NCBI GenBank assembly: GCA_020635395.1
Contig: JACJZV010000001.1
Span: 62,001-126,000 of the forward strand
From: Flavobacteriales bacterium
Lineage (GTDB): Bacteria > Bacteroidota > Bacteroidia > NS11-12g > UBA9320
Direction of reading: 5' to 3'
DNA: 64,000 bases
The stretch's first letter is position 1. The number at the start of each line of letters is the position of its first letter. The position numbers were made by a program, and so were the translations under genes. The notes beneath the pieces are model-generated. The model ran no database searches, was not told the origin of the DNA, and saw only the letters and a list, made by a program, of their open reading frames with translations. Below are positions 10,338 to 17,927 of the stretch, piece by piece.

Positions 10338-11036
10338 TTAATCTCTACTCAAAAATATTTGAATGATATACCAAAGCAACAGCATGAATGAGGCAAACAA
10401 ACCTAAAGATGCCAACACATATTGGTCGTTTGAATATCGGTAAATCATATTGCTAGTTTGATATAAAATAGATCCGGCAGCAAGTAAAACCATAGCACCG
10501 CTAAACCAAAGACCCAAATCAAAGCCAAAAATAATTCCGGCCACAATTAGCCCAAGAGCAATAATGCTACCCACCGTGATAATGCTTCGCATAAATGAAA
10601 AATCTTTTTTGGTAATGAGCACCACGGCACTTAAACCCGCAAATAGGGCAATGGTTAATATCATGGCCTGCATCAACACAGCCGTACCCAAATAGGCCAT
10701 AGCCACCATCATTAATGGAACAAAAATGATGGCTTCGGCCAAAACATAGATGAATAGGCCAAGGTATTGCTTATTAATGCTCGTGGCACGTGCTACCATT
10801 TTCTCGGCTTGGGTGGTGGCCAACATAAATAGGCCTAACACAATAAGCCAAGACATGCCCTGTGTCATTTGCACCGCCAAGTCTCGCATAAAGCCAATAT
10901 TTAAAAAGAGGCCTTCTAAAACCAAGAAAACCAAAAATGCTCCAGCCACATGGGCATAAGTCTTTTTGTAAAATTCTGCTTTTTCTACGGATGTTGAATT
11001 GGCTACCAATTCATGATCGATAATTATTTCTGACAT
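10338..11036 (-). CDS. Bax inhibitor-1/YccA family membrane protein
   Basis: Inner-membrane protein of 232 residues with seven predicted hydrophobic helices, matching the BI-1/YccA (TMBIM) family, which includes pH-gated calcium leak channels and the FtsH-associated E. coli YccA. The first helix begins after YAHVAGAFLVFLVLEG, a typical family start, and the C-terminal half contains the characteristic small helix-loop run ending in a charged tail. Single gene, transcribed toward the shared terminator. The precise function in this organism cannot be stated. Confidence 0.88.
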   Translation of the reverse strand: MSEIIIDHELVANSTSVEKAEFYKKTYAHVAGAFLVFLVLEGLFLNIGFMRDLAVQMTQGMSWLIVLGLFMLATTQAEKMVARATSINKQYLGLFIYVLAEAIIFVPLMMVAMAYLGTAVLMQAMILTIALFAGLSAVVLITKKDFSFMRSIITVGSIIALGLIVAGIIFGFDLGLWFSGAMVLLAAGSILYQTSNMIYRYSNDQYVLASLGLFASFMLLLWYIIQIFLSRD

Positions 11037-11202
11037 ATTATTTGTTATTTTTCTACGAATTTCAAAAATTTTTGGGTTTTGACAAATTTTTGTTTCATCG
11101 AAACTACACCTAATCGTTTTCTAACCCCTAAATAAAACCTTAGTAATTTCAAAATTCGCTATTTTTGATGCAAGGCAATTCAAACACACTATTCATTAAA
11201 CG

Positions 11203-11838
11203 ATGAACAGACTCAATGTACAATTCAAAAATGTTCTTCTAACGTGTAGTCTAATTTTCATAAGGAGCATTTGTTTTTCGCAAGATACAGCCAAGTTTAA
11301 CATTATAACAGATACAACGTGGACTATTGAGAATACCATCAATATTTCAATTTCATCAACATGCTTTGATTACTCTGTTTATCATTTACCATCAAAAGAA
11401 GATTCTACATTTTGCCAAAACTATTCGGCTTTGATAACCGCCGAACCAACAGAAGGGAATCATTCAAACTACTTTTTGTTAGCCTGCTCGCTGTGGCAAT
11501 TATCAAGACTTAATGAAGCGGAAAAAATGTTTTTAAAAATTGTAGGTTCTGCCGAGCCATACTATGTTGGCACGTACTACAATAACTCTGATATACCGGA
11601 TGATACATCAAATAATATATATGGATATGGAAGTTACACATGGCATTATAAAAACTATGCTTGCAGATACCTTTCCAAAATTTACATAGAAGAAAAACGC
11701 TTTGAGTCGGCATTGACCTATTTACATGATGCGGACAAAAAATATATTGTCGAACAAAACTGTGGTACAGGGCATCTATTTTATCGACATGAAATGGATG
11801 GTTTGTATGGGTTGGTATATGAAGGCTTAGAATTGTAG
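11203..11838 (+). CDS. Secreted TPR-like protein, N-terminal part, ended by in-frame TAG
   Basis: 211 residues of a gene I do not recognise. A signal peptide (residues 1-27, ending ICFSQ) is followed by a region with helix-pair character (LACSLWQLSRLNEAEKMF near 92, YLSKIYIEEKRFESALTYL near 160) resembling tetratricopeptide repeats. The reading frame stops at TAG 11836-11838. The same frame then continues without any shift through 11839-12204 with plausible protein sequence, so this looks like a single 333-codon gene interrupted by one nonsense codon. The shortened product may still be exported, but is probably not the full protein. The neighbouring region is accessory in character. Confidence 0.6.
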   Translation: MNRLNVQFKNVLLTCSLIFIRSICFSQDTAKFNIITDTTWTIENTINISISSTCFDYSVYHLPSKEDSTFCQNYSALITAEPTEGNHSNYFLLACSLWQLSRLNEAEKMFLKIVGSAEPYYVGTYYNNSDIPDDTSNNIYGYGSYTWHYKNYACRYLSKIYIEEKRFESALTYLHDADKKYIVEQNCGTGHLFYRHEMDGLYGLVYEGLEL

Positions 11839-12204
11839 GATACAATTATTGCAATGTTCTTGCCTAAATACACTCAACAAGGCTGCGGAACGTTAATCCG
11901 AGCTTTGAAAAAAGTGTATTCTCAGGAAGAAATAAAGGAGTATTTAAACATTGCCCAATCCTCTATTGTTTATGTTGTTGACACGTTTCAATCTTCATAC
12001 TACTATATAGACAACTTCGGCGAAGAGAATGAAACTACGACCGAAATAAAATACAAATCAGGAGAAGCAAAAATGACTTTATTTGGAATACAAGTGGTGC
12101 TTCCAGAACCAAAATTGGAAGATGGGGAAACAGTTACGTCTGAACATTTTTTAAAGGATTTTAAGGAATCGAGGTTTTATTTTGAACTTACCCAAAATTT
12201 CTAA
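11839..12204 (+). pseudogene. C-terminal remainder of the 11203 gene downstream of the amber stop
   Basis: In-frame continuation of the preceding coding region after TAG 11836-11838. It could be re-initiated at ATG 11854 (116 residues). The sequence stays open for 121 codons and reads like folded protein (LIRALKKVYSQEEIKEYL, then a beta-rich part with YYYIDNFGEE), with no second lesion before the TAA at 12202. That suggests a recent mutation, a read error or stop readthrough. No domain recognised. Confidence 0.55.
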
Positions 12205-12291
12205 AAAATTCTGCACATCCATGAAAAGATTCCGCTAGTAACAAATTCTATTTTAAAAAAAATGGGTATGTAGCATATTTCATTATTCCCC

Positions 12292-13401
12292 CTATTTATA
12301 CCCCAAAACAGCAGCAACAATATACTCCAACTGCTCTTGGCTCATTTCTGTGCTGATGGGCAATGATAGCACCCTACTGCACAAATCTTGGGTAATAGGA
12401 AATTTTCCGTTGCTTAAAAAAGCCTCCTGCTCATTGAGCGGCACAGGGTAGTAAACCATGCTGGGTACACCTTTTTCGTGCAAATAATTCTTTAAATCAT
12501 CACGGTTTATTCCGTTCAATTTGAGGGTGTACTGATGGAAAACATGGGTAGAATTGGCCACTCGCTTAGGGGTATCAAAACGTTCATCATCGGCAAAAGC
12601 TATGTCGTAATAATCGGCTACATCGTTTCTGGCTTGACAATAGCTATCAAGATGTTTTAGCTTTACATCAAGCACCGCAGCCTGTATGGTATCCAGCCGA
12701 GAGTTTACACCGATAACGCTGTGGTAATATTTCTTTTTTTGTCCGTGGTTGCAAATCATTCTTGCTTTTTCTGCCAAGACATCATCGTTGGTTAAAATAG
12801 CCCCACCATCGCCAAAACACCCCAAGTTTTTTGACGGGAAAAACGATGTGGTTCCAAAATGACCGATACCACCCGCTGACTGCACCGAACCATGGGAAAA
12901 AGTATATTTTGCCCCAATAGCTTGTGCAGTATCTTCAACCACAAACAGATTGTGCTTCTCGGCCAACTGCATAATGGCCTCCATGTTGCTGCACTGACCA
13001 AACAAATGCACGGGAACAATGGCTTTGGTTTTAGCAGTAATGCACTGCTCTATTTGATTTATGTCTATTTGAAATGTATCTGTATCAACATCTACCAAAA
13101 CAGGCGTTAGGTGCAGAAGGGCAATCACTTCCGCTGTGGCGGCATACGTAAAACAAGGTACAATTACCTCATCGCCCGGACTAAGATTGAGTGCCATAAA
13201 TGCCACCTGCAATGCGTCGGTGCCATTGGCACACGGAATAACGTGTTTTATCTGCAAATACCTCTCAAGATTGGCGGCAAACTCTCGCACTTTAGCACCG
13301 CCAATAAAGGCCGTAGAATCAAGAACCTCTTGCATAGCTGCATCCACTTCGTTTTTTATTTTGAGGTATTGACCATGTAGATCCACCATTTGTATGGTCA
13401 T
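12292..13401 (-). CDS. DegT/DnrJ/EryC1/StrS family PLP aminotransferase
   Basis: Fold-type I pyridoxal-phosphate enzyme of the sugar aminotransferase family, which transfers an amino group to keto-sugar nucleotides for surface polysaccharides or antibiotics. The start is ATG 13401, giving MTIQMVDLHGQY, the usual family N-terminus; a longer frame to 13470 adds a poor, non-homologous extension. The 369 residues include ANGTDAL (58-64, phosphate loop), EDTAQAIGA with Asp157 contacting the pyridine ring, and SFFPSKNLG with the cofactor lysine at 191. No other sugar-nucleotide gene is adjacent, so the substrate is unknown. Isolated on the minus strand between accessory plus-strand genes. Confidence 0.88.
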   Translation of the reverse strand: MTIQMVDLHGQYLKIKNEVDAAMQEVLDSTAFIGGAKVREFAANLERYLQIKHVIPCANGTDALQVAFMALNLSPGDEVIVPCFTYAATAEVIALLHLTPVLVDVDTDTFQIDINQIEQCITAKTKAIVPVHLFGQCSNMEAIMQLAEKHNLFVVEDTAQAIGAKYTFSHGSVQSAGGIGHFGTTSFFPSKNLGCFGDGGAILTNDDVLAEKARMICNHGQKKKYYHSVIGVNSRLDTIQAAVLDVKLKHLDSYCQARNDVADYYDIAFADDERFDTPKRVANSTHVFHQYTLKLNGINRDDLKNYLHEKGVPSMVYYPVPLNEQEAFLSNGKFPITQDLCSRVLSLPISTEMSQEQLEYIVAAVLGYK

Positions 13402-13556
13402 AGACATAAAATTGAATGCAAACTTAGCCAAAAGAGGGCGAATAATTTGTTGGGAAAGCGACGATGCCATTGGTCTTTTTTGCCCTTATGGTAAAAATAC
13501 ATTACCTTCCCGTGTTTTTGTGTAAAATGTTTGGTAATCCTAAATAATAATGGCAG

Positions 13557-14273
13557 ATGAAAAAAGAGTTAAGCCTAATTTATTCTTTCACATTTATTTT
13601 TTTAACGACACTGTTTGTGGGCTGCTCGGACAATGATGTAGTTGAACCCGTTTCCAACCATTTGGTAATTGATACAACCGAAAGCTACGTTAAAGTAGTT
13701 GCGATTGGGGGTGCTACTTCAAACCTAATAACCCATTACAAAGTTGATTTGAACGGAGATTTGATGGATGATATACTGTTGCAATACAATTCCGTTGCCT
13801 CCGCCGGAGGCATTAATCAATCTACGCTAATCATAGAGACCATAAATGACAATACAACCGTTGATGTTGAAACAAAAACAGACTCGATGGTGAGGTATTC
13901 TCGTAAATATTTTGTTCCAGAACTTGGTGATTCCATCCCTGTTTTATACACCGAAAATTATGTGTACGGCAAACAATATCCTGATAATTTTATGTTTATT
14001 ATTGACCAAAACACCTACCCTGTCAAGCATCTCTATGGTGACACGCTAAATGCCCAGAGCCACTGGAAAACAGGAAGTTTTGTTCTTGAGTTTTGCGATT
14101 ACACGAACAATCAGTCTTACAACAACCTTGTCCGGCTCGGAAATTGGGCGGATACCGAAAAAAAATATATCGGGGTGAAGTATACTGAAAGCTCGATAAA
14201 CTACTTCGGTTGGATAGAGTTGAGTGTAAAAAATTGCCGTTTTGTAGCCTCGAAATATGCACTGAATAAATAG
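13557..14273 (+). CDS. Putative lipoprotein of unknown function
   Basis: 238 residues, not recognised. The N-terminus is a lipoprotein signal with lipobox LFVGC (Cys23) followed by SDND, predicting export and lipid anchoring. The remainder is beta-rich, with GIGA-like strands and a C-terminal segment (INYFGWIELSV) that resembles a recurring motif in uncharacterised Bacteroidota lipoproteins. No catalytic motif seen. It stands alone, about 155 bases from the divergent aminotransferase gene. Confidence 0.65.
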   Translation: MKKELSLIYSFTFIFLTTLFVGCSDNDVVEPVSNHLVIDTTESYVKVVAIGGATSNLITHYKVDLNGDLMDDILLQYNSVASAGGINQSTLIIETINDNTTVDVETKTDSMVRYSRKYFVPELGDSIPVLYTENYVYGKQYPDNFMFIIDQNTYPVKHLYGDTLNAQSHWKTGSFVLEFCDYTNNQSYNNLVRLGNWADTEKKYIGVKYTESSINYFGWIELSVKNCRFVASKYALNK

Positions 14274-14383
14274 GCGATTCGCACCTAATAGTTACCCTGT
14301 TTTTTATTACGTAATTTGTTAGTTTTGAAAAGACATATTCCTAAAGGTTTTTTTATGTCTGCCAAAATTACCAGTATTTTAAT

Positions 14384-14986
14384 ATGAATAAAATGAGATT
14401 ATATGCCTTAATTACTGTGATTTTTCTTAACGGTTGCTGCCCGTTAAATTATCCTGATTGCGGATGCATTCCTCCGGATCCTGAATTGGATGAAGAAACG
14501 TTGAAGTGGATAAAACCTTACAATAATGATGACTTTTTCGTTTTTGAAGACAGTATTGGCAATATAGATTCACTACTCGTAAATCGAAAAAGCGAAACTG
14601 AATTTTATGGCGGTGATGAATGCGGATGTGATTGCCAAGTTGAAATTGGAGTTTTGAAATCAACCAATAATTCAAATCTGACGTTTACAATTACAGCCAC
14701 GGAAATACAAGTTTTAAAGATTAACAATCAAGAGGAAATGGAAAATCAAATTTTTGTTGCTGCAGATATTGGAACGAATAAAGTCATGAGAAACAATGAG
14801 AATGCCACCGCTACCTTAGTAGATGACTATGAATGGAATAACAAAAAATTAAAAGTTTTCGAGATAAAATGTGAAACGGGGTCAAACTGTTTCGACTACG
14901 AAATGAACGAAATGATAGTTTCAAGAGATTTTGGACTGATAGAATACCGTACGAAGGATGGAATGACTTGGAAGAAAATAAATTAA
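14384..14986 (+). CDS. Putative lipoprotein of unknown function
   Basis: 200 residues. The signal sequence ends in FLNGC/C (Cys18-19), a lipobox-like site, followed by a cysteine-containing stretch (CPLNYPDCGC) and later DECGCDC near residue 86, so several disulfides or a metal site are possible. The rest is acidic and beta-rich. No homologous family recognised. It ends 30 bases upstream of the decayed RNA-ligase tail at 15017, so it borders the duplicated unit. Confidence 0.6.
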   Translation: MNKMRLYALITVIFLNGCCPLNYPDCGCIPPDPELDEETLKWIKPYNNDDFFVFEDSIGNIDSLLVNRKSETEFYGGDECGCDCQVEIGVLKSTNNSNLTFTITATEIQVLKINNQEEMENQIFVAADIGTNKVMRNNENATATLVDDYEWNNKKLKVFEIKCETGSNCFDYEMNEMIVSRDFGLIEYRTKDGMTWKKIN

Positions 14987-15016
14987 TAGTAGGTAAAGCT
15001 ATTGTGCTTATTGGCA

Positions 15017-15058
15017 AAAGCATTTAATTCTATACTTCTCCTAAAATATTGGGAATAG
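15017..15058 (+). pseudogene. Relic of an RNA ligase 3' end
   Basis: Reads KAFNSILLLKYWE then TAG. The last 13 residues of the intact ligase at 15994-17010 are KAINPEFLLKYGE then TAA. The similarity continues without a break into the intergenic sequence and the membrane-protein gene on both sides. I infer that a ligase copy once stood here and was deleted apart from its last 14 codons. Confidence 0.7.
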
Positions 15059-15097
15059 CGGTTGAACCTAAATCATTCCGAACCACACATTAGCTTC

Positions 15098-15128
15098 TTT
15101 TTCCATGAATTTTATTTCGATAATTTTG
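15098..15128 (+). promoter_or_regulatory. Bacteroidota-type promoter of membrane protein copy 1
   Basis: TTTT (15098-15101), 19-base spacer, TAATTTTG (15121-15128), close to the consensus TTTG-N19-TAnnTTTG. The same boxes at the same spacing precede the second copy (17050-17080), so they are conserved through duplication. This puts the start of transcription about 20 bases before ATG 15154. Confidence 0.6.
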
Positions 15129-15153
15129 AAAAAAATAATTAAACGTATAAAAC

Positions 15154-15828
15154 ATGATTCACGCAGCAGAAGTAGTCAAAAAAGGAGACCGAATGAGAAC
15201 AAATTGTGCTTGGTTTATGTTGCTGTTTTTACCATTAATGCTACTGATGGCCGTGTTTGATTTGAAACCGTGGTTTCTGATAATTGTTTTCCTCCTACCT
15301 ATGATCATTGTTGGAATAACTCAAACTTATTATATTCAGAAATGGAGAATTTGGGCACTAACAAATGTTGACAATCCTGCTTTATTCAAAAAATGGGCAC
15401 AACAACTTTGGCTTATACCCATTGGAAGCAAATTGGATAAATTTGAATTTCAAACAAAAAAATATAAACAAAAATGGGCAGCATTGCAACATCGGTTTGA
15501 TGAAGAGGTAAAGGTGCAACCCGTTGAAATTCCATCTAATGGAATGCTGTTAGAACGCAGTATTTTGGTCGACAAAGCTTTTGGATTTTCCCGAAAAAAC
15601 TTATTCATATATAGAGACAAAATGGTGGTGGAACAAAAGGGAGAGTATTACTGGGACAAAATACAAGATGCTTCCATTGATTTTACATCTGACTACGATG
15701 ATGTACTAGGCCGGGTTTATGACCTATCTTTTAAATACTTAGGTAAAAAAATCGTTCTACCCATTCATCCAAAAAGTGATTTGGCCCTTATAGAACGAGT
15801 AGTTACCGCCAAAACAACGTGTTTTTGA
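15154..15828 (+). CDS. Two-helix membrane protein, paralogue 1
   Basis: 224 residues, family not recognised. Two close hydrophobic helices (about 20-37 and 40-57) form a hairpin in the membrane. A conserved block follows (KWRIWALTNVDNPALF, then KYKQKWAALQHRFDEEVKV), and then a beta-rich cytosolic part in which KNLFIYRDKMVVEQ and the ending LIERVVTAKTT resemble a PH-like fold of the kind in YcxB/bPH proteins (weak inference). Paralogue of the gene at 17107. It has its own promoter and sits just upstream of the RNA ligase. Role unknown; repeated association with the ligase suggests a linked function. Confidence 0.75.
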   Translation: MIHAAEVVKKGDRMRTNCAWFMLLFLPLMLLMAVFDLKPWFLIIVFLLPMIIVGITQTYYIQKWRIWALTNVDNPALFKKWAQQLWLIPIGSKLDKFEFQTKKYKQKWAALQHRFDEEVKVQPVEIPSNGMLLERSILVDKAFGFSRKNLFIYRDKMVVEQKGEYYWDKIQDASIDFTSDYDDVLGRVYDLSFKYLGKKIVLPIHPKSDLALIERVVTAKTTCF

Positions 15829-15993
15829 GAACCAAATTAATCAGTAGCCAAGTTGCTTTTTTTGAGGTTATGGTTTAGTTTTGGAACCCTTCGCCTTTGA
15901 AAGATAAACCTTGCCATGGAATCAAGAAAATGAAGGTTCGGCAAGCCATTTTAAACTCTTTTTCAGGATTAATACCGATTTAAACAAACATAA

Positions 15994-17010
15994 ATGCGAA
16001 AATTAGCAAGTATTCAAAAAATTATAGCATTGGAACCTATAAAAGGTGCCGATGCCATTGAAAAAGCCACCGTTTTAGGCTGGCAATTGGTAGTCAAAAA
16101 AAATGAATTTAAGGTAGGCGATTTGGCCGTTTATTGCGAAATTGACAGCCTATTGCCCGACAAACCCGAATTTGAGTTTTTAAAACCACGCAAATTGAGA
16201 ATAAGAACCATTCGGCTGCGTGGGCAAATTTCGCAAGGTATATGTTTTCCGCTGTCCATATTACCGGCAGACTTTGAGGTAATTGAAGATGCAGACTGCA
16301 CCGAAGCGTTAGAAATAATCAAATACGAGCCACCTATGCCGGCTTGCCTAAGGGGGATTGCCAAAGGGCCGTTTCCTTCTTTTATTCCTAAAACAGATGA
16401 AACAAGAGTGCAGGTATTGCAGACCTTGTTAGACAAATACAAAGGTGAAAAATGCTATGTTGCCGAAAAGCTGGATGGAAGCTCGGCAACATACTTTTTA
16501 AAAGACGGCATATTTGGTGTTTGTAGCCGAAACTTAGAGCTTACAGAAGACACAGAAAACAGCTTTTGGAAAGTTGCAAGACTAATGGATATAGAAAACA
16601 AACTGCGTTCGATTGGGAAAAATATTGGCATTCAAGGTGAGCTTATTGGTGAGGGAATTCAAGGAAACAAACTAAAAATAAAAGGACAAACCGCTATGTT
16701 TTTTAATGCCTTTGATATTGACAAGTATGAATATTTAAACTTTTTTGATTTCAAAGAGTTACTCCACAAATTAGATTTACCTATGGTTCCGATTATCTCT
16801 TTGGATTACGAGCTTGAAAACGACATTGAGGATATAATTAAAACTGCGACTATTAAAAGCAAACTATTAAATGATGTTTGGGCTGAAGGTATTGTTATTC
16901 GCCCATATACCGAAAAATTAGACCTACTTTTATCCAACGAATACTTTAGCAAGGGGCGTGTAAGTTTCAAAGCAATTAATCCGGAATTTCTCTTAAAATA
17001 TGGGGAATAA
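15994..17010 (+). CDS. RNA ligase, DRB0094-like (Rnl family)
   Basis: ATP-dependent RNA ligase of 338 residues, which would seal 3'-OH/5'-phosphate RNA ends through an enzyme-AMP intermediate. The N-terminal OB-like domain (1-90, with WQLVVKKNEFKVGDLAVY) is the extra domain of Deinococcus DRB0094-type ligases. Nucleotidyltransferase motifs are complete: motif I EKLDG with adenylated Lys159, SRNLEL (178-183), GELIGEGIQGN (215-225), EGIV (298-301) and motif V around Lys326 (SFKAINPEF). Bacterial members are tied to RNA repair, though the biological substrate is unknown. It lies between two paralogous membrane-protein genes, and a lost second copy is visible at 15017. Confidence 0.9.
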   Translation: MRKLASIQKIIALEPIKGADAIEKATVLGWQLVVKKNEFKVGDLAVYCEIDSLLPDKPEFEFLKPRKLRIRTIRLRGQISQGICFPLSILPADFEVIEDADCTEALEIIKYEPPMPACLRGIAKGPFPSFIPKTDETRVQVLQTLLDKYKGEKCYVAEKLDGSSATYFLKDGIFGVCSRNLELTEDTENSFWKVARLMDIENKLRSIGKNIGIQGELIGEGIQGNKLKIKGQTAMFFNAFDIDKYEYLNFFDFKELLHKLDLPMVPIISLDYELENDIEDIIKTATIKSKLLNDVWAEGIVIRPYTEKLDLLLSNEYFSKGRVSFKAINPEFLLKYGE

Positions 17011-17049
17011 CGGTTGAACCTAAATCAATCAGAACCACGCATTAGCTTC

Positions 17050-17080
17050 TTTTTCTATGAATTTTATTTCGATAATTTTG
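17050..17080 (+). promoter_or_regulatory. Bacteroidota-type promoter of membrane protein copy 2
   Basis: TTTT (17050-17053), 19-base spacer, TAATTTTG (17073-17080), same as in copy 1. It lies 26 bases before ATG 17107. Confidence 0.6.
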
Positions 17081-17106
17081 AAACAAACAATTAATCACAA
17101 AAAGAG

Positions 17107-17820
17107 ATGATTCACGCGTCGGAAGCCATAAAAGCCAAAGATAGAATGACACGAAAACCTGCTTGGTTTCTGTTGATGATTTTGCCATTAATTATACTGA
17201 AGGAAGCGTTGGAGTTGAAACCGTGGTTTTTTGCTGTTGTATTTCTTCTACCTTTAACAATCACATTTATAGCCTACAACCATTCCATTCTGAAATGGCG
17301 AATTTGGGCCTTAACAAACGTTGACAATCCTGCTTTATTCAAAAAATGGGCTCAACAACGATGGATAATTCCGATAGAAGGTAATTTGGATACGTTCGAA
17401 TATCAAACAAAAAAATACAAACAAAAATGGGCAGCATTGCAACATCGGTTTGATGAAGAGGTAAAGGTGCAGCCTGTTGAAATTCCTGCAAATGGAATGC
17501 TGTTAGAACGCAGCATTTTGGTTAAAAACCGTTTTGGCACGCATCTTTTGGGAGTATATGACCGAAAAAATTTGTTCATGGATAACGACAAAATGGTGGT
17601 GGAGCAAATTGGCGAATTTTACTGGGCTAAAATGCAACATATATCCATTGATGTAGATTGGACCATATTTGTAAGGCACCACAAATATGAAAGAACATTA
17701 GGTAGAGTATTCACGTTGTCGTTTCGATACTTGGGTAATAAAATATCTTTACCCATTCACCCAAAAAGTGATTTGGCACTGATAGAACGAGTAGTTACCG
17801 CCAAAACAACATTTTTTTAG
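17107..17820 (+). CDS. Two-helix membrane protein, paralogue 2
   Basis: 237 residues, closely related to the 15154 product. The WRIWALTNVDNPALFKKWAQQ block and the KYKQKWAALQHRFDEEVKV block are identical, as is the last stretch PIHPKSDLALIERVV. The hydrophobic hairpin (about 20-57) has changed sequence but not character. A 13-residue difference comes mostly from an insertion (VRHHKYERT) before the last beta strands. The central block is nearly identical in DNA while the ends differ, a pattern expected of gene conversion or strong constraint. Function unknown. Confidence 0.75.
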   Translation: MIHASEAIKAKDRMTRKPAWFLLMILPLIILKEALELKPWFFAVVFLLPLTITFIAYNHSILKWRIWALTNVDNPALFKKWAQQRWIIPIEGNLDTFEYQTKKYKQKWAALQHRFDEEVKVQPVEIPANGMLLERSILVKNRFGTHLLGVYDRKNLFMDNDKMVVEQIGEFYWAKMQHISIDVDWTIFVRHHKYERTLGRVFTLSFRYLGNKISLPIHPKSDLALIERVVTAKTTFF

Positions 17821-17879
17821 AACCAAATTAATCAATTACCCAGTTGCTTTTTTTGATACAATATTTTAGTTTTGGAGGG

Positions 17880-17904
17880 ATATGCGACATAAATGTTCGC
17901 ATAT
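17880..17904 (+). promoter_or_regulatory. Palindrome upstream of the Fic gene (operator or hairpin)
   Basis: Arms ATATGCGA (17880-17887) and TCGCATAT (17897-17904) are perfect inverse complements, extended by CAT/ATG toward the centre with one bulged base. It lies 23 bases before ATG 17928, a good place for an operator or a translation-controlling hairpin. Confidence 0.5.
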
Positions 17905-17910
17905 CTGGAT

Positions 17911-17920
17911 GTTGTGCCTA
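17911..17920 (+). repeat. Inverted repeat, left of Fic gene
   Basis: GTTGTGCCTA. Its exact inverse complement TAGGCACAAC occurs at 19121-19130, just after the Fic stop codon, so the gene is bracketed by a 10-base inverted pair. Confidence 0.5.
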
Positions 17921-17927
17921 ATTAAAA

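Larger units (their letters stand above)
15017..15885 (+). repeat. Direct repeat copy 1 (ligase tail + leader + membrane-protein gene)
   Basis: About 870 bases that align with 16969-17876: ligase tail, a 95-base leader, the complete membrane-protein gene and about 55 bases downstream. Conservation is uneven. The middle of the gene is almost identical at DNA level, while the 5' part and the part before the last 40 codons have diverged. Confidence 0.85.
16969..17876 (+). repeat. Direct repeat copy 2
   Basis: Partner of 15017-15885. It begins in the last codons of the intact RNA ligase, spans the leader, the second membrane-protein gene and a 3' flank, and both copies end in AGTTTTGGA. Copy 2 is about 40 bases longer because of an insertion before the C-terminus of the encoded protein. 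Confidence 0.85.

Noticed and set aside
13402..13470. 23-residue extension of the aminotransferase
   Set aside because: The family start MTIQMVDL.. is at 13401 and the extension shows no relation to it.
15017..17876. CRISPR array or phage attachment direct repeats
   Set aside because: The repeats are gene-sized and have no spacer structure or integrase.
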